Shown: in pieces, positions 51,267 through 61,121 of the stretch
Layout: each line of letters starts with the position of its first letter
Numbering within the stretch: position 1 is the stretch's first letter
Origin: Denitromonas iodatirespirans
Lineage (GTDB): Bacteria; Pseudomonadota; Gammaproteobacteria; Burkholderiales; Rhodocyclaceae
DNA length: 64,000 nt
Direction: 5' to 3'
NCBI RefSeq assembly: GCF_018524365.1
Contig: NZ_JAEKFT010000009.1
Span: 96,344 to 160,343 of the forward strand
The notes under the pieces: generated by a model
Seen by the model: the letters and a program-made list of their open reading frames with translations, nothing else
Databases searched by the model: none
Told to the model about the DNA's origin: nothing
Translations under genes and position numbers: made by a program

Positions 51267-52298
51267 ATGATCGATTTCGACGCGCTGCCGCTCGCCATCA
51301 ACATTGCGGTTTTTGTGGCCATGGGCTTGGTGATCGGCGTCGGCGGTTGGCGGCTGGCCAATGTGGCCGCGCGCATCGCGCGGCGCACCGGCCTCGGCGA
51401 AGCGGTGACCGGGGCGCTCTTTCTCGGCGCAGTCACCTCGTTGCCGGGTTCGGTCACGTCGATGACCGCGGCCGCCAGCGGCCACGCCGAGTTGGCGGTG
51501 GCCAATGCGCTGGGCGGCATCGCCGCGCAGACGGCCTTCCTGGCCATTGCCGATCTGACCTATCCGCGTGCCAACCTTGAACATGCGGCCGCCTCGGCGG
51601 CCAACATCATGCAGGGGGCGATGCTGGTGAGCCTGCTGGCGCTGATCCTGGTGGCGATGACTACGCCCGAGATCGCGCTGTGGGGTGTGCACCCGGTCTC
51701 GGTGCTGCTGCCCGCCGCCTACGTGGCCGGGCTGAGGTTGGTGTCTTCGGCCCATCAGCGGCCGATGTGGCTGCCGGAACAGACCGAGGAGACGCGTAGC
51801 GAGACGCCGCGGGTGCGCCTGCGCTTTGCCGGCATGTCGCGCCTGTGGACCGAGTTCGCGCTCCTTGCCGGCATGGTCGGCACCGCCGGCTGGGCGCTGG
51901 CGGGCAGCGGCATTGCGCTCGCGCGTCAGACTGGTATCAACGAATCGGCGGTCGGCGGCGTGTTTACCGCGGTGACCACCTCCTTGCCCGAACTGGTCAC
52001 CGCGATCGCGGCCGTGCGCCAGGGCGCGCTCACGCTGGCGGTCGGGGACATCATCGGCGGCAACGTCTTCGACACCTTGTTCGTCGCCGTCTCCGACCTG
52101 TTCTACCGGGAGGGGTCGATCCTGCATGCGGTCAGCGAACGTCAGGTTTTCCTGGTCAGCGTGGCGATCCTGCAGGCGGGGGTGCTGTTGATGGGGCTCT
52201 TGCACCGCGAGAAGCGCGGCTTTGCCAACATCGGCTTCGAGAGCGTGTTCGTGCTGGCCGCCTATGTCGCGACGGTGGTGTTCATGTTCAGCGTGTAA
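51267..52298 (+). CDS. Sodium/calcium exchanger family (CaCA) membrane protein
   Basis: 343 residues with about ten helices in two homologous halves. The alpha-repeats contain GALFLGAVTSLPGSVTSMTAA (residues about 48-70) and VFTAVTTSLPELVTAIAAV plus GDIIGGNVFDTLF. An antiporter of Ca2+ or another cation. The centre has a hydrophilic loop (about 160-190). Start ATG 51267 has only a weak AGG beside it. Confidence 0.85.
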   Translation: MIDFDALPLAINIAVFVAMGLVIGVGGWRLANVAARIARRTGLGEAVTGALFLGAVTSLPGSVTSMTAAASGHAELAVANALGGIAAQTAFLAIADLTYPRANLEHAAASAANIMQGAMLVSLLALILVAMTTPEIALWGVHPVSVLLPAAYVAGLRLVSSAHQRPMWLPEQTEETRSETPRVRLRFAGMSRLWTEFALLAGMVGTAGWALAGSGIALARQTGINESAVGGVFTAVTTSLPELVTAIAAVRQGALTLAVGDIIGGNVFDTLFVAVSDLFYREGSILHAVSERQVFLVSVAILQAGVLLMGLLHREKRGFANIGFESVFVLAAYVATVVFMFSV

Positions 52299-52334
52299 TG
52301 CCTGTCTGCCATGGTCGGCGCCAACGGCGGGGCG

Positions 52335-54089
52335 TCAATCGGCGAGCGTCACTTCGATCAAGCCGCGCAAGGCATTGCCCACCCACAGCCGGCTGGCACG
52401 GGCGAGGTCGTCGTGGGTGAGCGGGCGCTCGCGGGCAAAGCCCTCGCGCAGCGCGCGGCGGCGGCAGATGCCGTCGAGCAGGCCGGCGCTCAGCGGGGGG
52501 GTGAAGACGTTGCCGTCGAGTTCGACGAACACGCTGCTGCGGGCGCCTTCGGCCAACTGGCCGTGCTCGTTGAAGAACAAGGCGTCGAAATGGCCGCGGG
52601 CCATGGCCGCGGCGAGCTGGCGCTCGTAGATGGCGCGCTCGGTGGTCTTGTGCGGCAGCAGCGGATCGGTGCTGTCGAGGGGCTCGTCGGCCAGGCAGAC
52701 GGTTTGGGGGCCGACCAACGGTGTCAGCGCGGCGGTGGTGATGTCGATGTCGCCGGCGTGGCCGAGGGTCAGGCGCACGCGATGCTCGCCGTTCAGCGGT
52801 GCGGTGGCGCGGTCGAGGGCGGCGCGCACCGCGTCCGGATCGCAGGCCATGCCGAGGGCGGCGGCCGAACGGGCGAGGCGGGCGAGGTGATCGTCGCGCC
52901 AGGGCAGGGTGTTGCCGTCGAAACGAAGGGTTTCGATCAGGCGCAGATCGCCCGGCATGCGGTTCAGAAAGGCCAGCTTGAGGCGGCATTCGGCCCATTC
53001 GTCGCTGGCCACCGAATCTTCGACGATGCCGCTGCCGGTATGGCAGCGCAGCGCGCCGTCGGCGGCGATGTCGAGGGTGCGGATCGGTACGTTGAACTGG
53101 AAGTCGCCGCCCGGTGCGATCCAGCCCAGTGCGCCGCAATACACGCCGCGCGGGCCGTGTTCGAGCTCGCGGATGATCTGCATGGCGCGGATCTTCGGTG
53201 CGCCGGTGACCGAGCCGCAGGGGAAGAGGGCGCGGAAGATCTCGGCCAGGCTCGCGCGCACCGGCGAGGCCGTGATGGTGGAGGTCATCTGCCAGACGGT
53301 GCGGTAGGCCTCGGCCTCGAACAGCGCCGGCACCGCCACGCCGCCCGGCGGCGCGAGCCGGCCGAGGTCGTTGCGCAGCAGGTCGACGATCATCAGGTTT
53401 TCGGCGCGGTTCTTGTCGCTGGCGGTGAGGGCGGCGGGCGACGCGTCGATCGGCGCCGTGCCCTTCATCGGTTTGCAGGTCAGCGTTTCGCCGCGGCGGG
53501 CGACGAAGAGTTCGGGCGAGCGGCTCATGAGGCAGCCGTCGGCATGCAGGATCAGCGCGCCGTAGCGCACCGGCTGGGCTTCGCGCAGCTTGCGGTAGAG
53601 GCGCGCCGGCTGGCCGTAGGCGCGGCCGTGGCTGCCGAAGGTGAAGTTGGTCTGGTAGCAGTCGCCGTTGCGGATGTACTGCTTGATGCGCCCGACGGCG
53701 GTCAGGTAGTCGGCGACATGGAGGTCGGCCGACAGGTCCATCAGCCCGGTGGCGCGACCGTCGTCCTGGGCGGCCAGCCACTGTTCGCAGCCGGCGTCGT
53801 CGATGAGCTCGCCGTGGGTGAAGATCCAGGCGCGCAGGAGCGGCGTGGCACTGGCCGGGCGCAGCGGTGCGAGGCGCGCCTCGAGCGCATAGCCGAGCTC
53901 GTAGGCGGCGGCCAGCGCTACCCAGTGGCCGGTGGCTGTGGCCGCTTCGATGCGGGCAAAGGCGGCGTCGAGCGTGTCCGGGCTGTCGCAGCAGATCGTG
54001 TCCACCAGCCCGTGCAGATGCCGGGCATGCTGGTCGACGAGGTTGTCGTCGAAGAGCGCGACGGGGTCACGGGTGGCGAAGGGCAACAT
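52335..54089 (-). CDS. pabB: Aminodeoxychorismate synthase I fused to lyase (PabB-PabC)
   Basis: 584 residues. Residues about 1-375: chorismate-binding PabB with IRNGDCYQTNFTF, the catalytic Lys in KPMKGTA, ENLMIVDLLRNDLG, FPCGSVTGAPK and GSGIVEDS. Residues about 380-584: a class IV aminotransferase-like (PabC) domain with FFNEHGQLAEGARSSVFVE and LLDGICRRRAL. Together they make 4-aminobenzoate for folate. The glutaminase PabA is not here. Third gene after aroG and serB (14-nt gap), a chorismate-linked group. Confidence 0.9.
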   Translation of the reverse strand: MLPFATRDPVALFDDNLVDQHARHLHGLVDTICCDSPDTLDAAFARIEAATATGHWVALAAAYELGYALEARLAPLRPASATPLLRAWIFTHGELIDDAGCEQWLAAQDDGRATGLMDLSADLHVADYLTAVGRIKQYIRNGDCYQTNFTFGSHGRAYGQPARLYRKLREAQPVRYGALILHADGCLMSRSPELFVARRGETLTCKPMKGTAPIDASPAALTASDKNRAENLMIVDLLRNDLGRLAPPGGVAVPALFEAEAYRTVWQMTSTITASPVRASLAEIFRALFPCGSVTGAPKIRAMQIIRELEHGPRGVYCGALGWIAPGGDFQFNVPIRTLDIAADGALRCHTGSGIVEDSVASDEWAECRLKLAFLNRMPGDLRLIETLRFDGNTLPWRDDHLARLARSAAALGMACDPDAVRAALDRATAPLNGEHRVRLTLGHAGDIDITTAALTPLVGPQTVCLADEPLDSTDPLLPHKTTERAIYERQLAAAMARGHFDALFFNEHGQLAEGARSSVFVELDGNVFTPPLSAGLLDGICRRRALREGFARERPLTHDDLARASRLWVGNALRGLIEVTLAD

Positions 54090-54103
54090 CCGGGCTGCGC
54101 CGG

Positions 54104-54934
54104 TCAGGCGAAGAGCTTGAGGACCGCGTCCAGGCCGCTGTGCCTGAGGCTGCAGTCGGCCTGCGCGCGCAGTACCGGTTTGGCCTGGTAGGCGATGCGA
54201 AAACCGGCGGCTTGGAACATTGGCAGGTCGTTGGCACCGTCGCCCGCGGCCATCACGCGATCGGCGCTCAGGTCGAGCTGGTCGCGGATGCGGCTGAGGT
54301 GGTCGGCCTTGGCCTGGGCGTCGACCACCGGGCCGGTGACCTTGCCGGTGAGCTTGCCGTCGACCACCTCCAGCGTGTTGGCATAGGCGTGGTCGAAGCC
54401 GAGCTGGGCCTTGAGGCGGTCGGTGAAGTAGGTGAAGCCGCCCGAGACCAGCACGGTGACGATGCCGTTCGCCTTGAGCGTGGCGAGCAGGCGCTCGGCG
54501 CCGGGGTTGAGGCGCAGGCGCTCGCGGAACACGGTCTCGAGTGCCCCGGCGTCGAGGCCGGCGAGCTGGGCGACGCGGCGGGTCAGCGATTCGCGGAAGT
54601 CGATCTCGCCGCGCATGGCTGCCTCGGTGATCTCGGCCACCTGGTGCTTCTTGCCGCACTGGTCGGCGATCTCGTCGATGCACTCGATGTCGATCAGGGT
54701 CGAGTCCATGTCGGTGACGAACAGGCCGAAATCCGCCAGCCGGCGCTTGGCCGGCACGAAGGCATAGTCGATGCCGGCGGCGTCGCACAGCTCGGCCACG
54801 CCGTCGCGGCGCTGCGCCTCGACGAGGCGAAAGGCGGCCGGATCGATCTGTTCGATGGCCCGCGCATCGCAGTGGCGGGCCAGTTGTTTCAGCAGGGGCG
54901 TTTCAATGTCGGGGCCGAAAACAACGAGATTCAT
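54104..54934 (-). CDS. serB: Phosphoserine phosphatase
   Basis: 276 residues. HAD motif I FVTDMDSTLID with the nucleophilic Asp, motif II SGGFTYF, and motif IV GDGANDLPM. The N-terminal 75 residues form the short regulatory-like region usual in SerB. Makes serine in the last step of its synthesis. Its ATG overlaps the aroG stop (ATGA). Confidence 0.93.
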   Translation of the reverse strand: MNLVVFGPDIETPLLKQLARHCDARAIEQIDPAAFRLVEAQRRDGVAELCDAAGIDYAFVPAKRRLADFGLFVTDMDSTLIDIECIDEIADQCGKKHQVAEITEAAMRGEIDFRESLTRRVAQLAGLDAGALETVFRERLRLNPGAERLLATLKANGIVTVLVSGGFTYFTDRLKAQLGFDHAYANTLEVVDGKLTGKVTGPVVDAQAKADHLSRIRDQLDLSADRVMAAGDGANDLPMFQAAGFRIAYQAKPVLRAQADCSLRHSGLDAVLKLFA

Positions 54935-56010
54935 TGAGGCGAGGTCCGGTTCGGCAAGGTGGCGCGCAGGATGTCGCGGGCATGGCGCAGCATGTCGACG
55001 GTGGTGTCCCAGCTCACGCAGGCGTCGGTGACCGAGCAGCCGTATTTGAGCTGCGACAGGTCGGCGGGGATGGACTGGTTGCCGGCCTCGATAAAGCTCT
55101 CGATCATGGCGCCGACCACCGAGCGGTTGCCCTCGCGGATCTGGTGCACCACGTCGCGCAGCACCAGCGGCTGGTACTCGGGGTTCTTCCAGGAGTTGGC
55201 ATGCGAGCAGTCGACCACCACGTTCTGCGCTAGCCCGGCCTTGGCCAGCGCCTTTTCGGCGAGGTTGACCGACACCGTGTCGTAGTTCGGCCGGCCGCCG
55301 CCGCCGCGCAGCACGACATGGCCGTAGGCATTGCCGCGGGTGCGCAGGATGGCCGAGCGGCCGTGGTTGTTGATGCCCAGGAAACTGTGCGGGCTGGCTG
55401 CCGAGACGATGCCGTTGATGGCCGCGTCGAGCGAGCCGTCGGTGCCGTTCTTGAAGCCCACCGGGGTGGACAGGCCCGAGGCCATCTCGCGATGGGTCTG
55501 CGATTCGGCGGTGCGCGCGCCGATGGCGGTCCAGGCGATGAGGTCGCCGTAGTACTGCGGCGCGATCGGGTCGAGCGCTTCGGTGGCGGTGGGCAGGCCG
55601 AGCTCGTTGATGTCGAGCAGGAACTGGCGCGCCTTGGTCATGCCCTCGTCGATGCGGAACGAGTCGTTCATGTAGGGGTCGTTGATGAAGCCTTTCCAGC
55701 CGGTGGAGGTGCGCGGCTTCTCGAAATACACGCGCATCACCAGCAGCAGCGTGTCGGACAACTCGTCGGCCAGCGCCTTGAGGCGGCGGGCGTAGTCGAG
55801 CCCGGCGATCGGATCGTGGATCGAGCACGGGCCCACCACCACGAACAGGCGCGGGTCTTCGCGGTTGAGGATGGCCTGCAGGGCGCGGCGTCCGGACAGC
55901 ACCGTCTTGGCGGCGGTGTCGGTGAGCGGGACCTGCTGCTTCACTTCTTCCGGTGAAGGCATGTGGTCTTGCGCGAGGATATTGAGGTTTTCGGTCTGGG
56001 CGACGGTCAT
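54931..56010 (-). CDS. aroG: 3-deoxy-7-phosphoheptulonate (DAHP) synthase, class I
   Basis: 359 residues from the ATG at 56010, which has GGAA 9 nt upstream (an in-frame GTG at 56019 is less likely). Motifs: FVVVGPCSIHDP, MRVYFEKPRTSTGWKGFINDP, GFKNGTDG, and VDCSHANSWKN with the metal ligands. First enzyme of the shikimate pathway. AroF/G/H feedback type not determined. Confidence 0.93.
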   Translation of the reverse strand: MTVAQTENLNILAQDHMPSPEEVKQQVPLTDTAAKTVLSGRRALQAILNREDPRLFVVVGPCSIHDPIAGLDYARRLKALADELSDTLLLVMRVYFEKPRTSTGWKGFINDPYMNDSFRIDEGMTKARQFLLDINELGLPTATEALDPIAPQYYGDLIAWTAIGARTAESQTHREMASGLSTPVGFKNGTDGSLDAAINGIVSAASPHSFLGINNHGRSAILRTRGNAYGHVVLRGGGGRPNYDTVSVNLAEKALAKAGLAQNVVVDCSHANSWKNPEYQPLVLRDVVHQIREGNRSVVGAMIESFIEAGNQSIPADLSQLKYGCSVTDACVSWDTTVDMLRHARDILRATLPNRTSPQ

Positions 56011-56143
56011 GATGCGCACTTCCGGGCGGCGAAAACCGATAGTTTATCGCGCCGGCGCGCAATTCGTCAGACGGGTAACACCTGAGTGGTCACGGGCCGG
56101 GCCGAGCCTATGCCGGGCGCACGCTGCGCTGTCGGCCGTGGAC

Positions 56144-56169
56144 AAAAAAAGGGCCGCAGCGGGCGGCCC
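56144..56169 (-). terminator. Terminator of the peroxiredoxin-like gene
   Basis: GGGCCGC / GCGGCCC (56151-56157, 56163-56169) with a 5-nt loop; on the minus strand it is followed by seven T residues (56144-56150). Confidence 0.8.
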
Positions 56170-56191
56170 CTCGCGGTGTCCGGGCGTAGCG

Positions 56192-56728
56192 TCAATCGTC
56201 GGCCACCACCTCGCCGCGCGCCGGGTAGTTGTTCTTGAGTACGAAGTCCACCGCGCCGAGCAATTCGGAGAACAGCGGCCGGGCGAAGGGCATGGTCTGC
56301 ACCGCGCCGTAGTAGAGCGTGCCGTCGGGGCGGACGATGAACAGGCCGGGCTCGCTGAACAGCGCAGGCTCTTCGATGCCGATCGAGGTCTTGCCGCGGC
56401 TGGCCGAGACATACAGCCCCCACTGGCGGGCCACCGACAGCGGCAGGTCGTAGCCGAAGCGCAGGTGCTGGGCATTGACCTTGTCGGCCATGGCCTGGGC
56501 GCGCGTCTGGTCATCGCTGGAGATGGCGATGGTGTTGACGCCGCGCTCGGCGAATTCCGGTGTGAGGCGCTCCAGTTCCATCAGGTATTTGGCACAGATC
56601 GGGCAATGCAGACCGCGGTAGAACGCCACCATGGTGAAGGTGTCGGGGTTGTCGGCGTGGATGTCGAACGGGACCCCGGCGAGAGTGGCCACCTTCAGTG
56701 GGGGGACGGGTTGGCGGGGGATCAACAT
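56192..56728 (-). CDS. Peroxiredoxin-like (AhpC/TSA) protein
   Basis: 178 residues. Thioredoxin fold with the CxxC site in FYRGLHCPICAKYL, then LERLTPEFAERGVNTIAISSDD and SEPGLFIVRPDGTLYYG. Probably reduces peroxides or acts as a disulfide reductase; the CPIC motif replaces the usual peroxiredoxin TxxC, so peroxidase activity is uncertain. Divergent from the AraC-type regulator. Confidence 0.82.
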   Translation of the reverse strand: MLIPRQPVPPLKVATLAGVPFDIHADNPDTFTMVAFYRGLHCPICAKYLMELERLTPEFAERGVNTIAISSDDQTRAQAMADKVNAQHLRFGYDLPLSVARQWGLYVSASRGKTSIGIEEPALFSEPGLFIVRPDGTLYYGAVQTMPFARPLFSELLGAVDFVLKNNYPARGEVVADD

Positions 56729-56786
56729 CGGACGGCGCTCCAGACGGAAATTCGATGCTTGGAGTATCGCGGACGATATGCAATCA

Positions 56787-56815
56787 TTTGTCCGGATCCG
56801 TTTGCAGTTCGTCCG
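56787..56815. promoter_or_regulatory. Direct repeat, possible AraC-type operator
   Basis: TTTGTCCG (56787-56794) and TTCGTCCG (56808-56815) repeat at a 21-bp spacing, two helical turns, in the 90-bp space between the peroxiredoxin and regulator genes. Direct repeats with this spacing are usual for AraC-family sites. Confidence 0.45.
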
Positions 56816-56818
56816 AAA

Positions 56819-57652
56819 ATGCCAATGACAAGTCCTCGCCTCGATCGCCTGACCGCCTTGCTCACGGGCTTGATGCCGCGGGTCGACATCGGCCATTCGG
56901 GCGCGCAGGCCGAACCGGCGGTGGTGCCGGCGGCCGCGGCCGACCATCTGCATGTGCATTTGCTGGTGGCCGGCACCGTGGCCTTCGACACACCCGCCGG
57001 GCGGCAGACGCTGGAGGCGCCGGCGATTGCGGTGTTCCGTGCCGACCAGGCGCACGTGCTTGCGCCGGTCTCTATCGACGCCTGCCGCGTCTTCTGCGCC
57101 CAGGCGCATTTCGACGGCCCGGCCGCGCCCCTGCTGCTCGACGCCTTCGACGTGCCGCTGTTTCTGCCGATGTCGGCCGCCACCGCCGACCTGACCCGCA
57201 CCATTGCGCTGATCGACCAGGAGGTCGGCCAGCCGCGCTGCGGCAGCGGGGTGTTGCTGAGTCGGGCGGGGGAGATCCTGCTGATCGGCCTGCTGCGCCA
57301 TCTGGTGGCCAACCATGTGCTGCCGCGCGGGGTGCTGGCCGGGCTGGGCGATCCCGGGCTGGCCCGGGTGCTGGTGGCGGTGCATGCGCGCCCGGCGGCG
57401 CCGTGGTCGCTCGAGGCCATGGCCGAGACGGCCGGGCTGTCGCGCTCCATTTTTGCCGAGCGTTTTCGCAGCAGCCTCGGCATCACGCCGCGGCGCTATC
57501 TCAACGGCTACCGCCTCACCCTGGCGCGGCGCGAGATCACAGCCGGGCGCGGGCTCAAGCGGGCGGCGCAAGCGGCCGGCTACGAGAGCCCGGCGGCGCT
57601 GTCGCGGGCGCTGTCACGCACCGCGGCCGAGGCCGCGGCCGCGGCAATCTGA
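56819..57652 (+). CDS. AraC-family transcriptional regulator
   Basis: 277 residues from ATG 56819 (a second ATG two codons later). Cupin-like effector domain (about 1-170; DHLHVHLLVAGTVAFDTPAG) and two HTH motifs at the C-terminus (WSLEAMAETAGLSRSIFAERFRSSLGITPRRYLNGYRL; KRAAQAAGYESPAALSRAL). Probably controls the divergent peroxiredoxin gene. The gene abuts mfd: its TGA ends at 57652 and the mfd stop begins at 57653. Confidence 0.88.
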   Translation: MPMTSPRLDRLTALLTGLMPRVDIGHSGAQAEPAVVPAAAADHLHVHLLVAGTVAFDTPAGRQTLEAPAIAVFRADQAHVLAPVSIDACRVFCAQAHFDGPAAPLLLDAFDVPLFLPMSAATADLTRTIALIDQEVGQPRCGSGVLLSRAGEILLIGLLRHLVANHVLPRGVLAGLGDPGLARVLVAVHARPAAPWSLEAMAETAGLSRSIFAERFRSSLGITPRRYLNGYRLTLARREITAGRGLKRAAQAAGYESPAALSRALSRTAAEAAAAAI

Positions 57653-60600
57653 TCAGCAGATCTGCTTGAGCAGTTCCTTGACCGCCGCCGCGCGCTGCTT
57701 GACCGTCGGCGCGAGGATCTTGCAGATCAGGCGATCCTGGCCGGCCATGCGGGTGTTGCGGTCTTTCTGGATGAGCCCGATAACCTTCATCGGGTCGATG
57801 GGCGCGGCCACGCCAAACTGAATGCTCAGCTGGCTTTCCGACACATCGAGCTTTACCACATCCATATCCTTGAGCATCACGCGCAGGCGGTGCGTCTCAA
57901 GCAGCGCCAGGGTTTGCGCCGGCATCTCGCCAAAGCGGTCGATCAGCTCTTCTTGCAGCTCGCGCAGCTCGTCTTCGGTGTCGGTGTTGGCCAGGCGCTT
58001 ATAGAGCGTGAGGCGCTCCTGCACGTCGGCGCAGTAGGCGCTGGGCAGCAGGGCGGGGCTGTGCAGATTGATCTCGGACACCACATCCAGCGGTTTGGTC
58101 AGGTCTGGCTCGCGCCCGGCTTGCAGGTCGCGCACCGCGCGCTTGAGCATCTCGGTGTAGAGCGAAAAGCCGATCTGCTGAATTTCACCCGACTGGTTTT
58201 CGCCCAGCACTTCGCCGGCACCGCGAATCTCCAGGTCGTGCATGGCGAGGAAGAAGCCCGAGCCGAGGTCTTCCATCTGCGTGATGGCTTCGAGCCGCTT
58301 TTGCGCCAGCGCGGTCGGCTTGGCGTGCGCGTCGGTCAGCAGGTAGGCATAGGCCTGGTGGTGCGATCGCCCTACGCGGCCGCGCAGCTGGTGCAACTGC
58401 GCCAGGCCGAAGCGGTCGGCGCGGTTCATGATGATGGTGTTGGCGGTCGGGATGTTGATGCCGGTTTCGATAATGGTGGTGCACAACAGCAGGTTGGCGC
58501 GCTGCTGGGTGAAGTCGCGCATCACCCGCTCCAGCTCGCGCTCGGGTAGCTGGCCGTGGCCGACCACGATGCGCGCCTCGGGCAGCAGCTCGGTGAGCGA
58601 GTCGCGCACGTTCTCGATGGTGTCGACTTCGTTGTGCAAGAAGTACACCTGCCCGCCGCGCTTGAACTCGCGCAGCACCGCCTCGCGGATGATGCCCTTG
58701 CTCCAGCGCTGCACAAAGGTCTTGATCGACAGCCGCTTTTGCGGTGCCGTGGCAATCACCGAAAACTCGCGCAGCCCCTCCAGCGCGAGGCCCAGCGTGC
58801 GCGGAATCGGTGTGGCGGTGAGGGTGAGGATGTCTACCTCGGCGCGCAGCTGCTTGAGCGACTCTTTCTGGCGCACGCCGAAACGGTGCTCTTCGTCGAT
58901 GATCACCAGCCCCAGGCGCTTGTACTGCACGTCTTTTTGCAGCAGGCGGTGGGTGCCGATGATGATGTCCACCTTGCCTTCGTCCAGCTCCTTGAGCGCC
59001 TGCGCTTGCTCTTTGGCGCTCTTGAAGCGCGACAGCTCGGCGATCTTGATCGGCCAGTCGGCAAAGCGGTCGGCAAAGGTCTGGTAATGCTGCTCGGCCA
59101 GCAGCGTGGTCGGGCACAGCACCACCACCTGCTTGCCGTCGGCCACGGCAATGAAGGCCGCGCGCAGAGCGACTTCGGTCTTGCCGAAGCCCACATCGCC
59201 GCACACCAGCCGGTCCATCGGCCGGCCGGACTGCATGTCCTTGATCACCGCGTCGATGGCCGCTTGCTGGTCGGCCGTTTCTTCAAAGCCGAAGGCTTCG
59301 GCAAAGGCGTCGAGGTCATGCGTCTTGAAGCTGAACTGGTGGCCGGTGCGCGCCGCGCGCTGGGCATACAGCGCCAGCAGCTCGGCAGCGGTGTCGCGCA
59401 CCTGCTGGGCGGCTTTTTTCTTGGCCTTGTCCCACTGGCCGGAGCCCAGCCGGTGCAGGTCGACCGCCTCGGGGTCGGCGCCGGCGTAGCGGGTAATCAC
59501 ATGCAGTTGCGACACCGGCACATACAGTTTGTCGCTGCCCGAGTATTCCAGATGCAGAAACTCGGTATCGCCTTCGCCCAGGTCCATGTGCACCAGGCCA
59601 AGGTAGCGCCCCACGCCGTGCGACACATGCACCACCGGGTCGCCAATCTTCAGCTCCGACAAATCCCGCAGCCAGCCCTCGACGGTGGCCTTGCGCCCGC
59701 CGTCGCGCCGGCGCGGGGTGCGCGCCGTGTTGGCGTAAAGCTCGGTCTCGGTGAGGATGGCCAGCTTCGCCTCGGGCAAGATAAAGCCGCGCGCCAGCGG
59801 CCCGGCCGTCAGGCACAGCGGCGCTTTGCTGCTCAGGAAGGCGTTCAGATCATCGCATTGGGTGTAGGGCAAGTCGTACTCGGCAAAGTACTCCGCCATC
59901 GTCTCGCGCCGGCCGGCCGACTCGGCCAGCACCAGCACCCGCCCGTCAAAGCCATCCAGCCAGCGCTTGAGCGCCTGCAGCGGGTCATTCGCCTTGCGCT
60001 CGACCGCCACGGTCGGTACCGGCAGTGAGGCCACCTCGCCCTCGCGCGGCGCGCCAATCTGCAAGCGCGGGTGATCCGCCAGGCGCGAGAAAAACGCCTC
60101 CTGATCCAGAAACAACGCCCGCGGCGCCATCACTGGCCGGCTGCGATCGCCCTTGAGCAAGTCGTAGCGCGACTGCGTATCGCGCCAGAAGTCGGCAATC
60201 GCCGTCGGCACATCGCCATGCAGCAACACGCGGCACGCCGTCGGCAGGTAATCAAACAGCGTGGCCGTGTCTTCAAAAAACAGCGGCAGAAAATACTCCA
60301 CCCCCGCCGAGGCAATGCCGTTCGACACATCTTTGTAAATGGACGCCCGGCTCGGGTCGCCTTCAAAGGTTTCGCGGAAGCTGCTGCGAAAGCGCGTGCG
60401 GCCCGCCTCGTCGAGCGGAAACTCCCGCGCCGGCAGCAGGCGGATCTGATCCACCGGATACACCGTGCGCTGCGTGTCGGGGTCAAAAGTGCGGATGGTG
60501 TCGACGTCATCGTCAAACAGATCAATGCGGTAAGGCAGTGTCGAACCCATCGGAAACAGATCGATGATGCCCCCGCGCACGCTGTACTCGCCCGGGCTCA

Positions 60601-61084
60601 CCACCTGCGTCACATGCGCGTAGCCGGCCAACGTCATCTGCTGCTTGAACGCTTCTGGGTCCATGCGCTCGCCACGCTTCACGAAGAAGGTGTGCGCCGC
60701 CAGAAAACTCGGCGGCGCCATGCGATACAGCGCCGTCGACGCCGGCACCAGCACCACGTCGGCCTCGCCGCGCGTCACCGTATACAAGGTCGCCAGCCGC
60801 TCGGAGACCAGATCCTGGTGCGGCGACAGCGCGTCGTAGGGCAGCGTCTCCCAGTCCGGCAGCACGCACACCCGCAAGTTGGGCGCAAACCACAGGATCT
60901 CGTCACGCAGCCGCTGCGCATCGATCGGGTTGGCCACCACCACGACCTGCATCGTGCCATTACCCAGTGCAGAGATCGCCAGCGCGTCGGACGAGCCGGC
61001 GAGCGCCGGCAGATCGACCCGTTGGCCGGGCTTGGCGGCGGGGAGGGCGGCGAGGGAGGGCAACAGTGGGTGCGGGGCGGGCAT
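57653..61084 (-). CDS. mfd: Transcription-repair coupling factor Mfd
   Basis: 1143 residues, the expected length. UvrB-like N-terminal module (LPDWETLPYDALSPHQD), RNA-polymerase-binding domain (about 470-540; DPVVHVSHGVGRYLGL), helicase Walker A CGDVGFGKTEVALRAAF, DEEH box IIDEEHRFGV, and motif VI LRGRVGRS. Removes RNA polymerase stalled at DNA damage and recruits UvrA. A TATAAT-like -10 lies on the minus strand at 61116-61121. Confidence 0.95.
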   Translation of the reverse strand: MPAPHPLLPSLAALPAAKPGQRVDLPALAGSSDALAISALGNGTMQVVVVANPIDAQRLRDEILWFAPNLRVCVLPDWETLPYDALSPHQDLVSERLATLYTVTRGEADVVLVPASTALYRMAPPSFLAAHTFFVKRGERMDPEAFKQQMTLAGYAHVTQVVSPGEYSVRGGIIDLFPMGSTLPYRIDLFDDDVDTIRTFDPDTQRTVYPVDQIRLLPAREFPLDEAGRTRFRSSFRETFEGDPSRASIYKDVSNGIASAGVEYFLPLFFEDTATLFDYLPTACRVLLHGDVPTAIADFWRDTQSRYDLLKGDRSRPVMAPRALFLDQEAFFSRLADHPRLQIGAPREGEVASLPVPTVAVERKANDPLQALKRWLDGFDGRVLVLAESAGRRETMAEYFAEYDLPYTQCDDLNAFLSSKAPLCLTAGPLARGFILPEAKLAILTETELYANTARTPRRRDGGRKATVEGWLRDLSELKIGDPVVHVSHGVGRYLGLVHMDLGEGDTEFLHLEYSGSDKLYVPVSQLHVITRYAGADPEAVDLHRLGSGQWDKAKKKAAQQVRDTAAELLALYAQRAARTGHQFSFKTHDLDAFAEAFGFEETADQQAAIDAVIKDMQSGRPMDRLVCGDVGFGKTEVALRAAFIAVADGKQVVVLCPTTLLAEQHYQTFADRFADWPIKIAELSRFKSAKEQAQALKELDEGKVDIIIGTHRLLQKDVQYKRLGLVIIDEEHRFGVRQKESLKQLRAEVDILTLTATPIPRTLGLALEGLREFSVIATAPQKRLSIKTFVQRWSKGIIREAVLREFKRGGQVYFLHNEVDTIENVRDSLTELLPEARIVVGHGQLPERELERVMRDFTQQRANLLLCTTIIETGINIPTANTIIMNRADRFGLAQLHQLRGRVGRSHHQAYAYLLTDAHAKPTALAQKRLEAITQMEDLGSGFFLAMHDLEIRGAGEVLGENQSGEIQQIGFSLYTEMLKRAVRDLQAGREPDLTKPLDVVSEINLHSPALLPSAYCADVQERLTLYKRLANTDTEDELRELQEELIDRFGEMPAQTLALLETHRLRVMLKDMDVVKLDVSESQLSIQFGVAAPIDPMKVIGLIQKDRNTRMAGQDRLICKILAPTVKQRAAAVKELLKQIC

Positions 61085-61115
61085 GCGGGTGGCGAGGATG
61101 GGGGTAGGGGCGTTG

Positions 61116-61121
61116 ATTATA
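61116..61121 (-). promoter_or_regulatory. -10 box of mfd promoter
   Basis: Minus-strand TATAAT; the -35 region is poor. Expected start about 61108, 24 nt before the mfd ATG. Confidence 0.45.
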
